Assembly: GCA_016190665.1 (NCBI GenBank) | Contig: JACPQD010000104.1 | Location: 62,001-126,000, forward strand | Length of the DNA: 64,000 nt | Direction: 5' to 3' | From: Chloroflexota bacterium | GTDB taxonomy: Bacteria > Chloroflexota > Dehalococcoidia > JACPQD01 | In this document: piece by piece, positions 1 through 8,619 of the stretch | How the letters are laid out: every line of letters starts with the position of its first letter | How positions within the stretch are numbered: the stretch's first letter is position 1 | Notes under the pieces: model-generated | Database searches by the model: none | Told to the model about the DNA's origin: nothing | What the model saw: the letters and a program-made list of their open reading frames with translations, nothing else | Program-made: the position numbers and the translations under genes

Positions 1-236
1 GCCCGGCCCGTCTGGGGTGTTTGATTGGCGTTTGGGGGTTAGCTTAGCAGACGGCCAGTTCAATGTCAACTCCGCTGTCAGCGCGACCCACTTCTAGTGT
101 CATGTAACACTTGAAGTTGCGAGTTTCACGGGCTCGTCCCCTGCAGGACTGGCGCTGGCGTGTCGGGGTCGGGGACGACCCCGACTACGGAATCCGCACT
201 TCTTGCTGTTACGCGATACTAGCCGCTGAGCACCGT
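1..236. other. Left-edge noncoding stretch
   Basis: No convincing coding region was seen on either strand. The only clear structure is the hairpin at 162-185. The end of an upstream gene outside the window may lie to the left. Confidence 0.5.
162..185. terminator. Perfect 10-bp hairpin, terminator-like
   Basis: GTCGGGGTCG (162-171), loop GGGA, then CGACCCCGAC (176-185) form a perfect GC-rich stem. No T-run follows on either side, so a classical intrinsic terminator is not proven. It sits upstream of the tatA promoter and could end an upstream transcript or be a protein-binding dyad. Confidence 0.35.
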
Positions 237-265
237 TTTACAGCCCGGTTTTTCTGAGGTAGAAT
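237..265 (+). promoter_or_regulatory. Sigma70-type promoter of tatA
   Basis: -35 TTTACA (237-242) and -10 TAGAAT (260-265) are separated by exactly 17 bp, each matching the consensus at 5 of 6 bases. The predicted start near 272 leaves about 36 nt of leader before the tatA ATG at 308. Confidence 0.6.
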
Positions 266-307
266 GGTTTTGTAGCCTATTTGCTGACTTGTCCGGAGGA
301 ATGGGAG

Positions 308-601
308 ATGCCCTTCAACATAGGCGTTCCCGAGATGATTCTAATTCTAGTGATTGCCTTGATCGTTTTCGGTCCCGGGAAACTTCCTGAAATCGGCGGC
401 GCCATCGGTAAAGGGATACGGGAGTTTCGGAAGGCATCCCTGGATCTAACGCGACAGTTCAACGTGGAGCTTGCTCGCGAAGCTGAGGCAGCCAAGGCGC
501 GGCAGGAACGGGTGGTGTGCGCAAAATGCAATGTCGAGAATCCTTCCGCCAATAAATTTTGTTCCAACTGTGGGACTGAACTCCCGGTGTTAACGGCCTA
601 G
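308..601 (+). CDS. tatA: Sec-independent translocase TatA/E-like with C-terminal zinc ribbon
   Basis: This is the pore-forming component of twin-arginine protein export, an inner-membrane protein. After the ATG comes one short hydrophobic helix (about residues 8-20, [14 protein letters not shown]), the [10 protein letters not shown] hinge typical of TatA and an amphipathic helix. The charged tail ends in two CxxC knuckles (CAKC and CSNC, about residues 72-91), a double zinc-ribbon-like module absent from standard TatA. ATG 308 is preferred over a TTG at 281 because GGAGGA lies 8 nt upstream and the sequence then begins like other TatA proteins. The gene is monocistronic in appearance, with its own promoter and a further promoter before the next gene. 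Confidence 0.88.
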   Translation: MPFNIGVPEMILILVIALIVFGPGKLPEIGGAIGKGIREFRKASLDLTRQFNVELAREAEAAKARQERVVCAKCNVENPSANKFCSNCGTELPVLTA

Positions 602-658
602 CTCCAGCGTCGGGCAAGCGGGCCAGGCTCGTAGGCGCCCCAAAACCTCTCGCAAAGC

Positions 659-687
659 TTGCGTCGTCAAGGAAGAGGTGATACAAT
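659..687 (+). promoter_or_regulatory. Promoter of the polysaccharide locus
   Basis: -35 TTGCGT (659-664) and -10 TACAAT (682-687) with a 17-bp spacer lie 31 bp before the first gene of the glycan locus. If real, this is the head promoter of the long co-directional array. Confidence 0.45.
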
Positions 688-718
688 GGCTTGATCTGTT
701 GGGGGGCAGTGGGGAAAC

Positions 719-2359
719 ATGGAAATTCGTCGATTCTTCGTATTGATGCGCAAGTGGCTGTGGTTGATTTTTGTTGGGACAGCCCTTGTCACTTCTCTCA
801 CCTACCTCATAAGCAGTTCGATGGCGCCTGTCTATGAAGCGAGCGCCACTCTTCTCGACCAGCAGATTTTCACCAACCCCGGCGGCGAATACGCCGCCCT
901 TCAGGCCAGCCAGCACTCCATCAAGACCTACACAGAGTTGGCAAGATCGACCCCAATGCTGCAAGAGGTTGCGGAACGTCTCGGCCCGGGCTTCACCGTC
1001 GCGCGGCTGCAAAACTCGGTCAGCGCTGCGCCTATCCCTGATACGCAATTGTTGAGAATAACCGCTCATGATAGCAATCCGGAGGTGGCCAAAAACATCG
1101 CCAACGAGCTGGCCGCGATTTTCGCCAAGCGGAACACCGAGATCCGCCAGAGAAGATTCGAGGACGCCAGACGTGAATTGGAGCGTCAGATCGCCGCTAT
1201 TGAGAAGGAGATTGACACCACCCAGTCTGCTATCAACGCCCTCGGCGACCCTAAAGACGCCAAGAACGTCAGCATGCCGGAGTTTGTCAGGTCCGAGATA
1301 GCCAGGCTAGAGAATACATTGATAAAAAAGCAGACGTTGCATACCGTCTTGCTCAGGAGCGCTGAAGACTTTCGCATGGCCTCCGCCAGATATGCCAACA
1401 ATCTGGCGATCTCTTCCATGGCGGAGACGCCTCGTGCACCGGTAAGGCCGAAAGTGCTCAATAACACCCTCCTGGCCGTTGCTGTGGGTCTTGTCTGCTC
1501 CACTGGACTTGCCTTAGTAATGGAACGCCTGGATGATACCATAAAGACTCCAGAGGACGTGTCGGAGAACCTGGCGCTTTCCACGTTGGGGAACATCGGT
1601 CGCCTGCGCGGCCGAAACCCCGGAGACAGGCTCATTGCCGGCCATCATCCTAAGTCCCCTCTTTCTGAGGGATACCGGACGCTTCGAACCAATCTGCAAT
1701 TCTCCACCGTCGACAAGAGCCTCAGTTCCCTGCTGGTCACGAGTCCCAGTCCCGGTGAGGGCAAGAGCGTCACCGCGGCCAACCTTGGCGTCGTGATGGC
1801 GCAGACGGGTCTGTCCGTTGTGCTGGTGGATTCCGACTTGAGGCGTCCCACCCTGCATAGGGTCTTCGAATTGCCCAACAACGTGGGGCTCACTACGCTG
1901 CTGCTTCGAGATGATTTCAGCCTCGAGGGGCATCTCCAGGCGACGAAGCAAGGGAATCTGCGCTTGTTGACCAGCGGGCCTCTTCCTCCCAACCCTTCGG
2001 AACTGTTGAGTTCAAAGAGGATGAAAGGCCTGCTGCAGCATTTGCGAGAGATGGCCGAGGTGGTGATTCTGGATAGTCCACCGGTGCTGGCCGTGACGGA
2101 TGCGGCCGTTCTTGCCAGACAAGTGGATGGCGTTCTCCTTGTGCTAGATTCTGGCCGCACTCGTCGCGATATGGCGGTCCGTGCGGCAGACGATTTGCGG
2201 AAGATCGGCGGGCAGATTTTCGGCGTAGCTCTGAATAAGATGGGTGCGGGCGGTGGTTACTATTATCATTACTACTATTATTCCTCAGATGGAGAACGTC
2301 ATCGGCGGAAGCCACAGCGACTGCCGCTCAGTCTGGCCTCGTGGCTGTTCAGGCGGTAG
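719..2359 (+). CDS. Wzc-like chain-length regulator / bacterial tyrosine kinase
   Basis: Polysaccharide co-polymerase that controls chain length in Wzy-dependent export. The N-terminal Wzz domain begins with a transmembrane helix (about residues 12-34), followed by a periplasmic coiled-coil region and a second helix at about 248-268. The cytoplasmic half is a BY-kinase: Walker A SPGEGKS near residue 345, Walker A' LVDSDLRRP near 368-376 and Walker B VVILDSPP near 448. It ends with a tyrosine cluster, YYYHYYYY at residues 514-521, the expected autophosphorylation tail. At 546 aa with both halves in one chain it is shorter than proteobacterial Wzc because the periplasmic part is small. No cognate phosphatase (Wzb) or outer-membrane Wza is in the window, which fits a monoderm-type envelope. 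Confidence 0.88.
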   Translation: MEIRRFFVLMRKWLWLIFVGTALVTSLTYLISSSMAPVYEASATLLDQQIFTNPGGEYAALQASQHSIKTYTELARSTPMLQEVAERLGPGFTVARLQNSVSAAPIPDTQLLRITAHDSNPEVAKNIANELAAIFAKRNTEIRQRRFEDARRELERQIAAIEKEIDTTQSAINALGDPKDAKNVSMPEFVRSEIARLENTLIKKQTLHTVLLRSAEDFRMASARYANNLAISSMAETPRAPVRPKVLNNTLLAVAVGLVCSTGLALVMERLDDTIKTPEDVSENLALSTLGNIGRLRGRNPGDRLIAGHHPKSPLSEGYRTLRTNLQFSTVDKSLSSLLVTSPSPGEGKSVTAANLGVVMAQTGLSVVLVDSDLRRPTLHRVFELPNNVGLTTLLLRDDFSLEGHLQATKQGNLRLLTSGPLPPNPSELLSSKRMKGLLQHLREMAEVVILDSPPVLAVTDAAVLARQVDGVLLVLDSGRTRRDMAVRAADDLRKIGGQIFGVALNKMGAGGGYYYHYYYYSSDGERHRRKPQRLPLSLASWLFRR

Positions 2360-2444
2360 GTAGTTTCCTAGCGCCCTTTCCTGACGAATCTCTCTCACTC
2401 TTGTTCGAATTCGCAGCTTCCTTTTGCTAAAGGGGTGGCAATCG

Positions 2445-4157
2445 GTGCAAGGCATAACGTCCGGACTTGGAGCCAGCCGGCTACTGGCGGCAGGCATCTT
2501 CGTCGTTCTCGCCTATTTCATAGCTAGCGCAGTATCCCAGTTGTCGTCAAGCTTCAGCCTCGGCATGCTGGCTCGGAGTGCGATTCCCATCGGGGTTATC
2601 GCGTTTGTGCTGGTGCTCGTTCTTACGTCCAGGGAGACATGGTTTGCTGCACCGAGCCTCTCGCTCGGGCGCATGCTGGTCGTCGCCAGCGCTTCTCTGC
2701 CCGCTGCGGCCTTTGTGCTCGCTGCCTCCATGTTCGATCCCACCCTTTTCATCATAATTAGTGGGGTGTTCGCGGCCTTACTCGTGTCCCTGTATTTCTT
2801 GCTGACGTCGCGGGGCGTCTCTTCCGTGATGGTTCTCTGCCTGGCCTTTCCTTTCCTGAGCTATCTTGAGCACTTGTTCCCTTCCTTTCGAGAGTTTCGC
2901 ATCGGACCCTTTGCTGTCACTCCGTCTATCTCCTTTGTCGTTGCTCTTGGCGCCTTGATCCCCCTGTCGCTGAGGCGAGAGCAAAGGGGCGGCGTCGGCT
3001 CGACGCCGATACTGGTGGCTGCCCTGGCCTTCGTTTTCTCCTCCTTGCTGGCTTCACTCATATCCGCAGATATCTCCCAGAGCCTGGGCGAATTCTGGCT
3101 GGAAGTTTTAGCGCCTTTCCTGATATTCCCCGTGATACTGTGGTTCGCCAGAGACCAGAGGGATCTCCTGACCCTGGTTGGGTCACTCTTCGCTATGGTA
3201 ACAGGGATCACCTTCATTTCTGTGTACTTTGTCGCCAGGTATATTGGTACCCGGTACACCACCATTTACGATGCGTATAGCATGCCCTTGTTTGCTAATA
3301 TAAACTCTGGAAGTCTGGCTCTGATGATTCTGATGGGGCTTCCCCTGGGGATCGCGCTGCTCTGTTCCACGAAGAAGCGCGCCATCGCGGCTTCGATATC
3401 TGGGGGTATAATATTCCTCATTGCCGGACTATTTCTGACCTTCAACCGAAGCGCCGTCGGGTTGATGGTCATAGCTCAGAGCCTATTCCTTTTCAAGAAG
3501 AGACCGAGGAAGATCCTTCTCGCAGGCGCAGTCGCGTCGCTGCTCTTGTCCATGCTCTTCTTGCCACTGGTGCAACGTGTTGTCTTCCACCGATTTCAGA
3601 ACATTGGCAACCTGGCGAGTTTGCTGGAAGATAGCTCTCTCACTTACCGGATGAATGCCTGGGCGGGCGCGATAGGAATCATCCGAGATTATCCGGTATG
3701 GGGGATAGGGTATGGACAGTGGACGAGATTCGTTCCCCAGTACGGGCAGTATCAGCTCGTCCGGATTGGGCTGACGGAGAACCGCGAAATTGGCTATGCA
3801 GTTGACCCGCATAATTACTATCTTCTGGTAGCCAGTAGCGCCGGCCTAGTGGGGCTTACGGCCTGGCTATGCCTCCTGGCTCTCCTCGTGAGAGAGGCCC
3901 TTTACGTGGCGAAGCGGTCGTTGTCCCCGGCTCTGAGCAACCTGGCTCTGGGCGCGCTGGCCGGCCTCCTGGGCATGGCCCTGTTGTCGTTCCTTGGCGG
4001 CGGCATGCACGAGGGGGTTTTCATTGGGATGGGCATCATATTCTGGGCGCTCGTGGGCATAATCAGTGTGCTCGGCGCGCTGACGAGGAGGACAGCGGTT
4101 GACCCCGTTGGTGCCCCGCGGTGGGGCCATCTGAAGGAAGAATGCCAGGCATCGTGA
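2445..4157 (+). CDS. O-antigen polymerase/ligase-like membrane protein (Wzy_C)
   Basis: Polytopic inner-membrane protein of about 570 aa with at least ten hydrophobic segments. The large soluble loop in the second half contains RMNAWAGAIGIIRDYPVWG and VDPHNYYLL. This arrangement, with the H-N/S and R-x-W loop signature, is typical of the Wzy_C (O-antigen ligase/polymerase) superfamily. It probably polymerises or ligates the repeat unit exported by the flippase at 13806. GTG 2445 has AAGGGG 9 nt upstream; an upstream TTG at 2424 is the alternative and has no visible ribosome site. It follows the Wzc-like gene by 85 nt and overlaps the next gene by 16 nt. Confidence 0.78.
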   Translation: MQGITSGLGASRLLAAGIFVVLAYFIASAVSQLSSSFSLGMLARSAIPIGVIAFVLVLVLTSRETWFAAPSLSLGRMLVVASASLPAAAFVLAASMFDPTLFIIISGVFAALLVSLYFLLTSRGVSSVMVLCLAFPFLSYLEHLFPSFREFRIGPFAVTPSISFVVALGALIPLSLRREQRGGVGSTPILVAALAFVFSSLLASLISADISQSLGEFWLEVLAPFLIFPVILWFARDQRDLLTLVGSLFAMVTGITFISVYFVARYIGTRYTTIYDAYSMPLFANINSGSLALMILMGLPLGIALLCSTKKRAIAASISGGIIFLIAGLFLTFNRSAVGLMVIAQSLFLFKKRPRKILLAGAVASLLLSMLFLPLVQRVVFHRFQNIGNLASLLEDSSLTYRMNAWAGAIGIIRDYPVWGIGYGQWTRFVPQYGQYQLVRIGLTENREIGYAVDPHNYYLLVASSAGLVGLTAWLCLLALLVREALYVAKRSLSPALSNLALGALAGLLGMALLSFLGGGMHEGVFIGMGIIFWALVGIISVLGALTRRTAVDPVGAPRWGHLKEECQAS

Positions 4158-5596
4158 AGACGCAGTTGCAACCGGAAACGAAAAGGATGCCCGACTCGCT
4201 GCTTCCCCCGAGGCGGTTTGGTTTGCAGAGTTTCATTGTGTGGAACTGTGCCCTTCTCCTCTTGTTCATCGCATTCGTGGCGGCTAGCAAGCTGTTCGCG
4301 TGGGGATTCCCACAGAGGCGCGCCGTGAATCCCCTTTACGCGGTCTTTGATCCCATGGCCCCGAACTTTTTCACCCTGCTCGCGGTGGCGGTCTTCGCAG
4401 TTTTCTTTTTCCTGGTCTGGCGTTTTCTGGCCGATGAGGCGCGCCGCCCTTTGTCTCTTACGCTCCTTTTCTTTGTGCTCTCCTCTTTCGCAGTTAACGC
4501 CTCGGTGGCAATGGTTCGGGGTGGGCCCGCGGCCCTGGAGTCTCCCTTCTTGCGGCCTCAGGACTATTACGCCGAGATAGGCAAAGTAGAAGGCTTGATG
4601 GCCTTTCTGCGCGATTATCCCACCATTTTGGGTACAATGGAAACTCACGGACATGTTCACCCCCCTGGGCCGGTCCTGCTCCTGTGGCTGATTTCGCAAC
4701 TGATTGGACAGGGGCCTTTTGTGGCCGCGCTGGTGGTGGTGGTGACAGGGAGTCTTTCAGTCGCGCCTGTCTACTTGCTGCTGAGAGGACTCTACGGGGA
4801 GGGCTCCGCCACCGCTGGAGCGGCCCTTTACATCGTGATTCCCAGCGTTGTGTTGTTCACGGCCACCTCGATGAACGCGGTCTTCTCGTTCTTGGCCGCC
4901 TGGCTGTTCCTTATCGGATTCAAGCTTATCCAGACCCGTCGCTTTCCCTTGGCCGTCGGCCTGGGCGCTCTGCTCAGTCTCAGCACTTTCTTTACCTTTG
5001 ATCACGTGTTTGTGGCTTTCTTCCTGGGCATGGCAGGCCTGCTCTTCGCGATCCAGAAGCGCGATTGGCGCAGCTTGCCGGTTTTCGCACTGATCCCCCT
5101 TGTCTATACCTCACTGTACCTGATATTGCATTCCGTCAGTGGTTATAATCTCATAGAGGTCTTTACATCGACCTACGGGTATTACAAACAGGACAGGGCG
5201 GATATGGTCGGTCTCTATGGACCTGAATCTGTGTCCGCCCTCTACTGGTTCTTTGGAAACGCCGCAGCGTCACTTTTCTTCCTTGGCGTTCCAACCGCAG
5301 TCCTATTCTTCAGGGGTGCAATCAACGCGCTGAAAAGGGCTGCTGCAGACACTACGATGAGAAGCATTGGGCTTGCTGCTCTAGTCACGCTGGCCGCTGT
5401 CAATCTCCCGGGGCTGTATTATGGAGAGGTGGAACGAATCTGGATGTACTTGGTACCCCTCGCAATGGTCTTCGCTGTCAGGATACTGCCAGGCTTCCAG
5501 CAAGGAGCGCGGTCCACGGCCGGTCTGTATTCAATCCTTGGGACGACAGCGTTTCAGACCTTGCTTCTCGAACACGTCCTGTACACGTACTGGTGA
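4142..5596 (+). CDS. Polytopic membrane protein, GT-C/GT39-like
   Basis: About 484 aa with ten or more transmembrane segments. The extracytoplasmic loop carrying HGHVHPPGPVLLLWL (near residues 165-180) resembles the H-x-PGP loop of GT39/PMT-like lipid-linked-sugar glycosyltransferases common in Chloroflexota and archaea. By family it would move a sugar from a polyprenyl-phosphate donor outside the membrane. The first acidic loop motif of GT-C enzymes is not clear to me, so the enzymatic role is inferred. ATG 4142 is chosen because GAAGGAAG lies just upstream; a GTG at 4121 is possible. It overlaps the preceding gene by 16 nt, and a 157-nt spacer follows. Confidence 0.6.
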   Translation: MPGIVKTQLQPETKRMPDSLLPPRRFGLQSFIVWNCALLLLFIAFVAASKLFAWGFPQRRAVNPLYAVFDPMAPNFFTLLAVAVFAVFFFLVWRFLADEARRPLSLTLLFFVLSSFAVNASVAMVRGGPAALESPFLRPQDYYAEIGKVEGLMAFLRDYPTILGTMETHGHVHPPGPVLLLWLISQLIGQGPFVAALVVVVTGSLSVAPVYLLLRGLYGEGSATAGAALYIVIPSVVLFTATSMNAVFSFLAAWLFLIGFKLIQTRRFPLAVGLGALLSLSTFFTFDHVFVAFFLGMAGLLFAIQKRDWRSLPVFALIPLVYTSLYLILHSVSGYNLIEVFTSTYGYYKQDRADMVGLYGPESVSALYWFFGNAAASLFFLGVPTAVLFFRGAINALKRAAADTTMRSIGLAALVTLAAVNLPGLYYGEVERIWMYLVPLAMVFAVRILPGFQQGARSTAGLYSILGTTAFQTLLLEHVLYTYW

Positions 5597-5753
5597 GCGA
5601 AGGCCTGCAAGTCGGGTATGATGGCGTGTAACGCGGGAATCTGGCGGAAGGCAAGGAGGGCCGGTCGGCTCTGACGCACAGGAAGGACCAGTGTGGTCTC
5701 TGCGCCGTCGCTGTTTCGCCGGGAGTGGAAGACGGCGCAGTGGAGGGACTGAA

Positions 5754-6521
5754 ATGAAGGTTGGTATACTTGCCGGAGGCTATGGCACCCGGTTGGCGGA
5801 GGAAACTGACAGGATACCGAAGCCCATGGTGGAGATCGGCGACCAGCCTATCTTGTGGCACATCATGAAGGGATACGCGGCGTGTGGATTCGATGAGTTT
5901 GTCATCGCCCTAGGTTACAAGCGCGCCGTCATCAAGGATTACTTCCTGGCTTACCGCTGCCGGGCTAGCAGTCTCACCATTCGTCTTAAGACCGGCGAAG
6001 TGTTGGTTCGCGACGGCGATTCAGAGGATTGGACCGTTCATCTACTCGACACCGGACTCGGCACGCAAACGGGCGGCCGGATAAGACGCGTCGCTCAGTT
6101 CGTGGGCAACGAGACCATGATGATCACCTACGGCGACGCAGTGGCAGACCTGGATATCAGAGAACTATTGGCATTTCACCAGAGCCACGGTCGGTTGGCG
6201 ACCGTGACGATAGTAAGGCCAACGGCGCGGTTCGGCGGCGTTAGTCTTAACGGTGACTTGGTGGCGCGTTTCGAGGAGAAGCCGCAAACAGGAGAGGGAT
6301 GGGTCAACGGCGGTTTCTTTGTGCTGGAGCCGAAGGTACTTGATTATATTGACGGAGACGACACCGTGTTTGAACGGGGGCCCCTCGAACGTCTGGCTGA
6401 AGACGGACAGCTCGTAGCCTACCGCCACCCCGGTTTTTGGCAGTGCATGGATACCCTTCGCGACCTTCGCTTACTTGAAGCACTCTGGGAGAGCGGCAAG
6501 GCTCCATGGAAGGTATGGTAA
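5754..6521 (+). CDS. rfbF: Glucose-1-phosphate cytidylyltransferase
   Basis: Makes CDP-glucose from CTP and glucose 1-phosphate, the first step to CDP-3,6-dideoxyhexoses. The 255-aa product has the nucleotidyltransferase signature GGYGTRL at residues 8-14 with the PKP lysine at 24. It also has the RfbF-type WHIMKGYAACGFDEFVIALGY region, SEDWTVHLLDTG, MITYGDAVAD and the FEEKPQTGEGWVNGGFF block. The length equals the family norm of about 257. ATG 5754 has GGAGGG 8 nt upstream. It is followed after 2 nt by an SDR gene and shares the block with ugd and rfbH. Confidence 0.93.
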   Translation: MKVGILAGGYGTRLAEETDRIPKPMVEIGDQPILWHIMKGYAACGFDEFVIALGYKRAVIKDYFLAYRCRASSLTIRLKTGEVLVRDGDSEDWTVHLLDTGLGTQTGGRIRRVAQFVGNETMMITYGDAVADLDIRELLAFHQSHGRLATVTIVRPTARFGGVSLNGDLVARFEEKPQTGEGWVNGGFFVLEPKVLDYIDGDDTVFERGPLERLAEDGQLVAYRHPGFWQCMDTLRDLRLLEALWESGKAPWKVW

Positions 6522-6523
6522 CG

Positions 6524-7507
6524 ATGCAGGTGGGTTATTGGGCGGGTCGCCGCGTCTTCGTCACTGGCGCCAGCGGGTTCTTGGGTTCCCATCTGGTCCG
6601 CCGGCTGGTCGGACTCGGTGGGCACGTGTTTGCCTTCCTGCGGCCCGCGTCTGAAACTCAGCGAATTGCCGATGTGATCGACAGGGTGACTCTGGTCGAA
6701 GGTGACCTCTTTGATGTGAAAAGCCTTGAGAGGGGCGTCGCTGTCGCGAGGCCAGAGCTTGTATATCACCTGGCTGCCGCTGGGGTCGCGCCTGATTGCG
6801 ACGACGAACAGTTGGTGCGCGTCAACGCGATGGGCACGTTGCAATTACTGAGAGCTTGCGCGGGGAGCGGCTTGCTGCGGTTCGTCTATGCCGGTTCTTG
6901 TTTCGAGTATGGCGAGGGGTCAGACCTGGCAGAGAGTCAACCGCTGGCGCCGACCAGCGTCTACGCGGCTTCAAAGCTGGCCGGACATGCAATAACTCAA
7001 GCTTTTTGCCACCGCCACAGCCTGCCCTGGGTCTCGCTTCGCCCGTTTACTGTCTACGGACCGTGGGAAAGAACAAGTCGGCTCATACCTCATACGATTT
7101 TCCGGGGTTTGAAAGGCGAGGACGTTCTCGTTACTCCCGGTGAGCAGGAGCGTGACTATATCTTCGTCGACGACGTGATCGATGGTTTCTTGCTCGGTGG
7201 TGAGCATCCCGCGGCGATTGGCCGGACGTTCAACCTCTGTACCGGGCAGCCAGTGAAGGTCAGAGACATAGTGTGTCAAGTTCTGGACCTTCTGGATTCC
7301 CGCTCGCGCCCCGTTTTTGGCGCCTTACCCTACCGGGCCGATGAGATGTTTCGGCAATCCGGCGACAACAGGCTAGCCAGGTCTGTTCTTGGGTGGGCGG
7401 CCAGATACTCGCTCCTGGAAGGGTTGCGACTCACCATCGAATGGTACAAAGGGATTGCCTGTCTGGGCGAGCAGGGAGGAGAGATGGTAAGGCCGTGTCG
7501 AGAATAA
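6524..7507 (+). CDS. SDR-family NAD(P)-dependent sugar epimerase/reductase
   Basis: Extended short-chain dehydrogenase acting on a nucleotide sugar. Seen: a Rossmann TGASGFLGSHL near the N-terminus and the catalytic pair YAASK, but the usual TDE/SSE triad position reads GSCFEYG. The N-terminal WAGRRVFVTG resembles CDP-glucose 4,6-dehydratase (RfbG). However, the acid/base Asp-Glu expected of a 4,6-dehydratase is replaced by Cys-Phe, which favours a reductase or epimerase such as a CDP-abequose/paratose synthase. Position right after rfbF supports a CDP-sugar substrate. Start: ATG 6524 has GGAAGG about 10 nt upstream; ATG 6506 and 6515 are alternatives overlapping rfbF. It overlaps the next SDR by 13 nt. 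Confidence 0.75.
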   Translation: MQVGYWAGRRVFVTGASGFLGSHLVRRLVGLGGHVFAFLRPASETQRIADVIDRVTLVEGDLFDVKSLERGVAVARPELVYHLAAAGVAPDCDDEQLVRVNAMGTLQLLRACAGSGLLRFVYAGSCFEYGEGSDLAESQPLAPTSVYAASKLAGHAITQAFCHRHSLPWVSLRPFTVYGPWERTSRLIPHTIFRGLKGEDVLVTPGEQERDYIFVDDVIDGFLLGGEHPAAIGRTFNLCTGQPVKVRDIVCQVLDLLDSRSRPVFGALPYRADEMFRQSGDNRLARSVLGWAARYSLLEGLRLTIEWYKGIACLGEQGGEMVRPCRE

Positions 7508-8619
7508 CCTCCGTGGCTCTGGAGGACGCGCAGGCGATCGTCGGCGAGATGGCGGAGTTGCTGAAAGAGCTCTCCGGCGGAACTCTGCTGGTCACTGGCG
7601 CCAGCGGGTTCCTCTGCAGCTACCTTCTAGATGTTGTGGCTGCGCTCAACGATGCTGCTCTGGGGCCGCCCTGCAAGCTAATAGCGCTCGACAACTTCAA
7701 GAGTGGCCTTTCTGACCGTATTGCTCACTTGAGGACGCGCCCCGACGTTCGTTTCGTGCTTCACGACGTGGGCCAGGCTTTTGAGCCTGAGGAGCCGGTG
7801 GACTGGATCGTCCACGGAGCCAGCATCGCATCGCCGTCGCTGTACAGGCAGTTCCCATTGGAGACGATCGACGTGAACGTCAACGGCACGCGGCACATGC
7901 TCGAAATCGCCCGCCGTGGAGCCAGGAGCATGCTTTATCTGAGTACAAGCGAAATCTACGGCGACCCCGGCCCCGGCTTCATACCCACCAGGGAGGACTT
8001 CCGAGGCAACGTGTCCTGTACGGGTCCCCGTGCTTGCTACGACGAGTCCAAACGCCTGGGGGAGACACTATGCACCACCTATTTTCGCCTGTACAGAACG
8101 CCGGTGAAGATTGTTCGTCCGTTCAATGTTTACGGTCCCGGACAGAGGCTTGATGACGGACGCATAATCCCTGATATGATGACGGATGCCTTACGAAGGC
8201 GGCCTCTGGTGCTTTACAGCGACGGTCGAGCTACGCGCAGCTTCTGCTACGTGCGAGACGCGGTGCGCGGTATGCTCTCCGTCCTTCTCTCTCACGCTGA
8301 TGGTGAAGCCTTTAATCTGGGTAACGATGCAGAGGAGATCAGCGTCGCTGGCCTCGCCGAGCGAATCAGCGAGGTTGCGGCGCCGCCGCGTTTGCCTGTT
8401 GAATACCGAAGGAGCCTTGACCCTCACTATTTGACTGATAATCCCGAAAGGCGCTGTCCCGATATCAGCAAGCTGCGTTCACTGGGCAACTGGCGGCCGG
8501 AGGTGGGTTTGACCGAAGGCTTGAGTAGGACCTTGCGCTCGTATCGTGAACTACATGAAGATGTTGCAGCGGGCGGCGTCCCCGCGGCGGACGCGCGCGG
8601 AGGTTCGGGATGCGCGTAA
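7495..8619 (+). CDS. SDR-family nucleotide-sugar dehydratase/decarboxylase, UXS-like
   Basis: About 374-aa extended SDR. The motifs STSEIYGDPG and YDESKRLGE, RPFNVYGPGQRL and TRSFCYVRDAV match UDP-glucuronate decarboxylase (UXS) and related dehydratases. The adjoining UDP-glucose 6-dehydrogenase would supply UDP-GlcA, so UDP-xylose synthesis is a reasonable guess. The alternative is the missing CDP-glucose 4,6-dehydratase step of the rfbF/rfbH pathway. Oddity: the third glycine of the dinucleotide loop is a cysteine (GASGFLC). An N-terminal extension of about 30 residues precedes the Rossmann fold. GTG 7495 is the first start after the preceding reading frame's conserved end; an ATG at about 7549 would also keep the domain. 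It overlaps ugd by 10 nt. Confidence 0.72.
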   Translation: MSRITSVALEDAQAIVGEMAELLKELSGGTLLVTGASGFLCSYLLDVVAALNDAALGPPCKLIALDNFKSGLSDRIAHLRTRPDVRFVLHDVGQAFEPEEPVDWIVHGASIASPSLYRQFPLETIDVNVNGTRHMLEIARRGARSMLYLSTSEIYGDPGPGFIPTREDFRGNVSCTGPRACYDESKRLGETLCTTYFRLYRTPVKIVRPFNVYGPGQRLDDGRIIPDMMTDALRRRPLVLYSDGRATRSFCYVRDAVRGMLSVLLSHADGEAFNLGNDAEEISVAGLAERISEVAAPPRLPVEYRRSLDPHYLTDNPERRCPDISKLRSLGNWRPEVGLTEGLSRTLRSYRELHEDVAAGGVPAADARGGSGCA

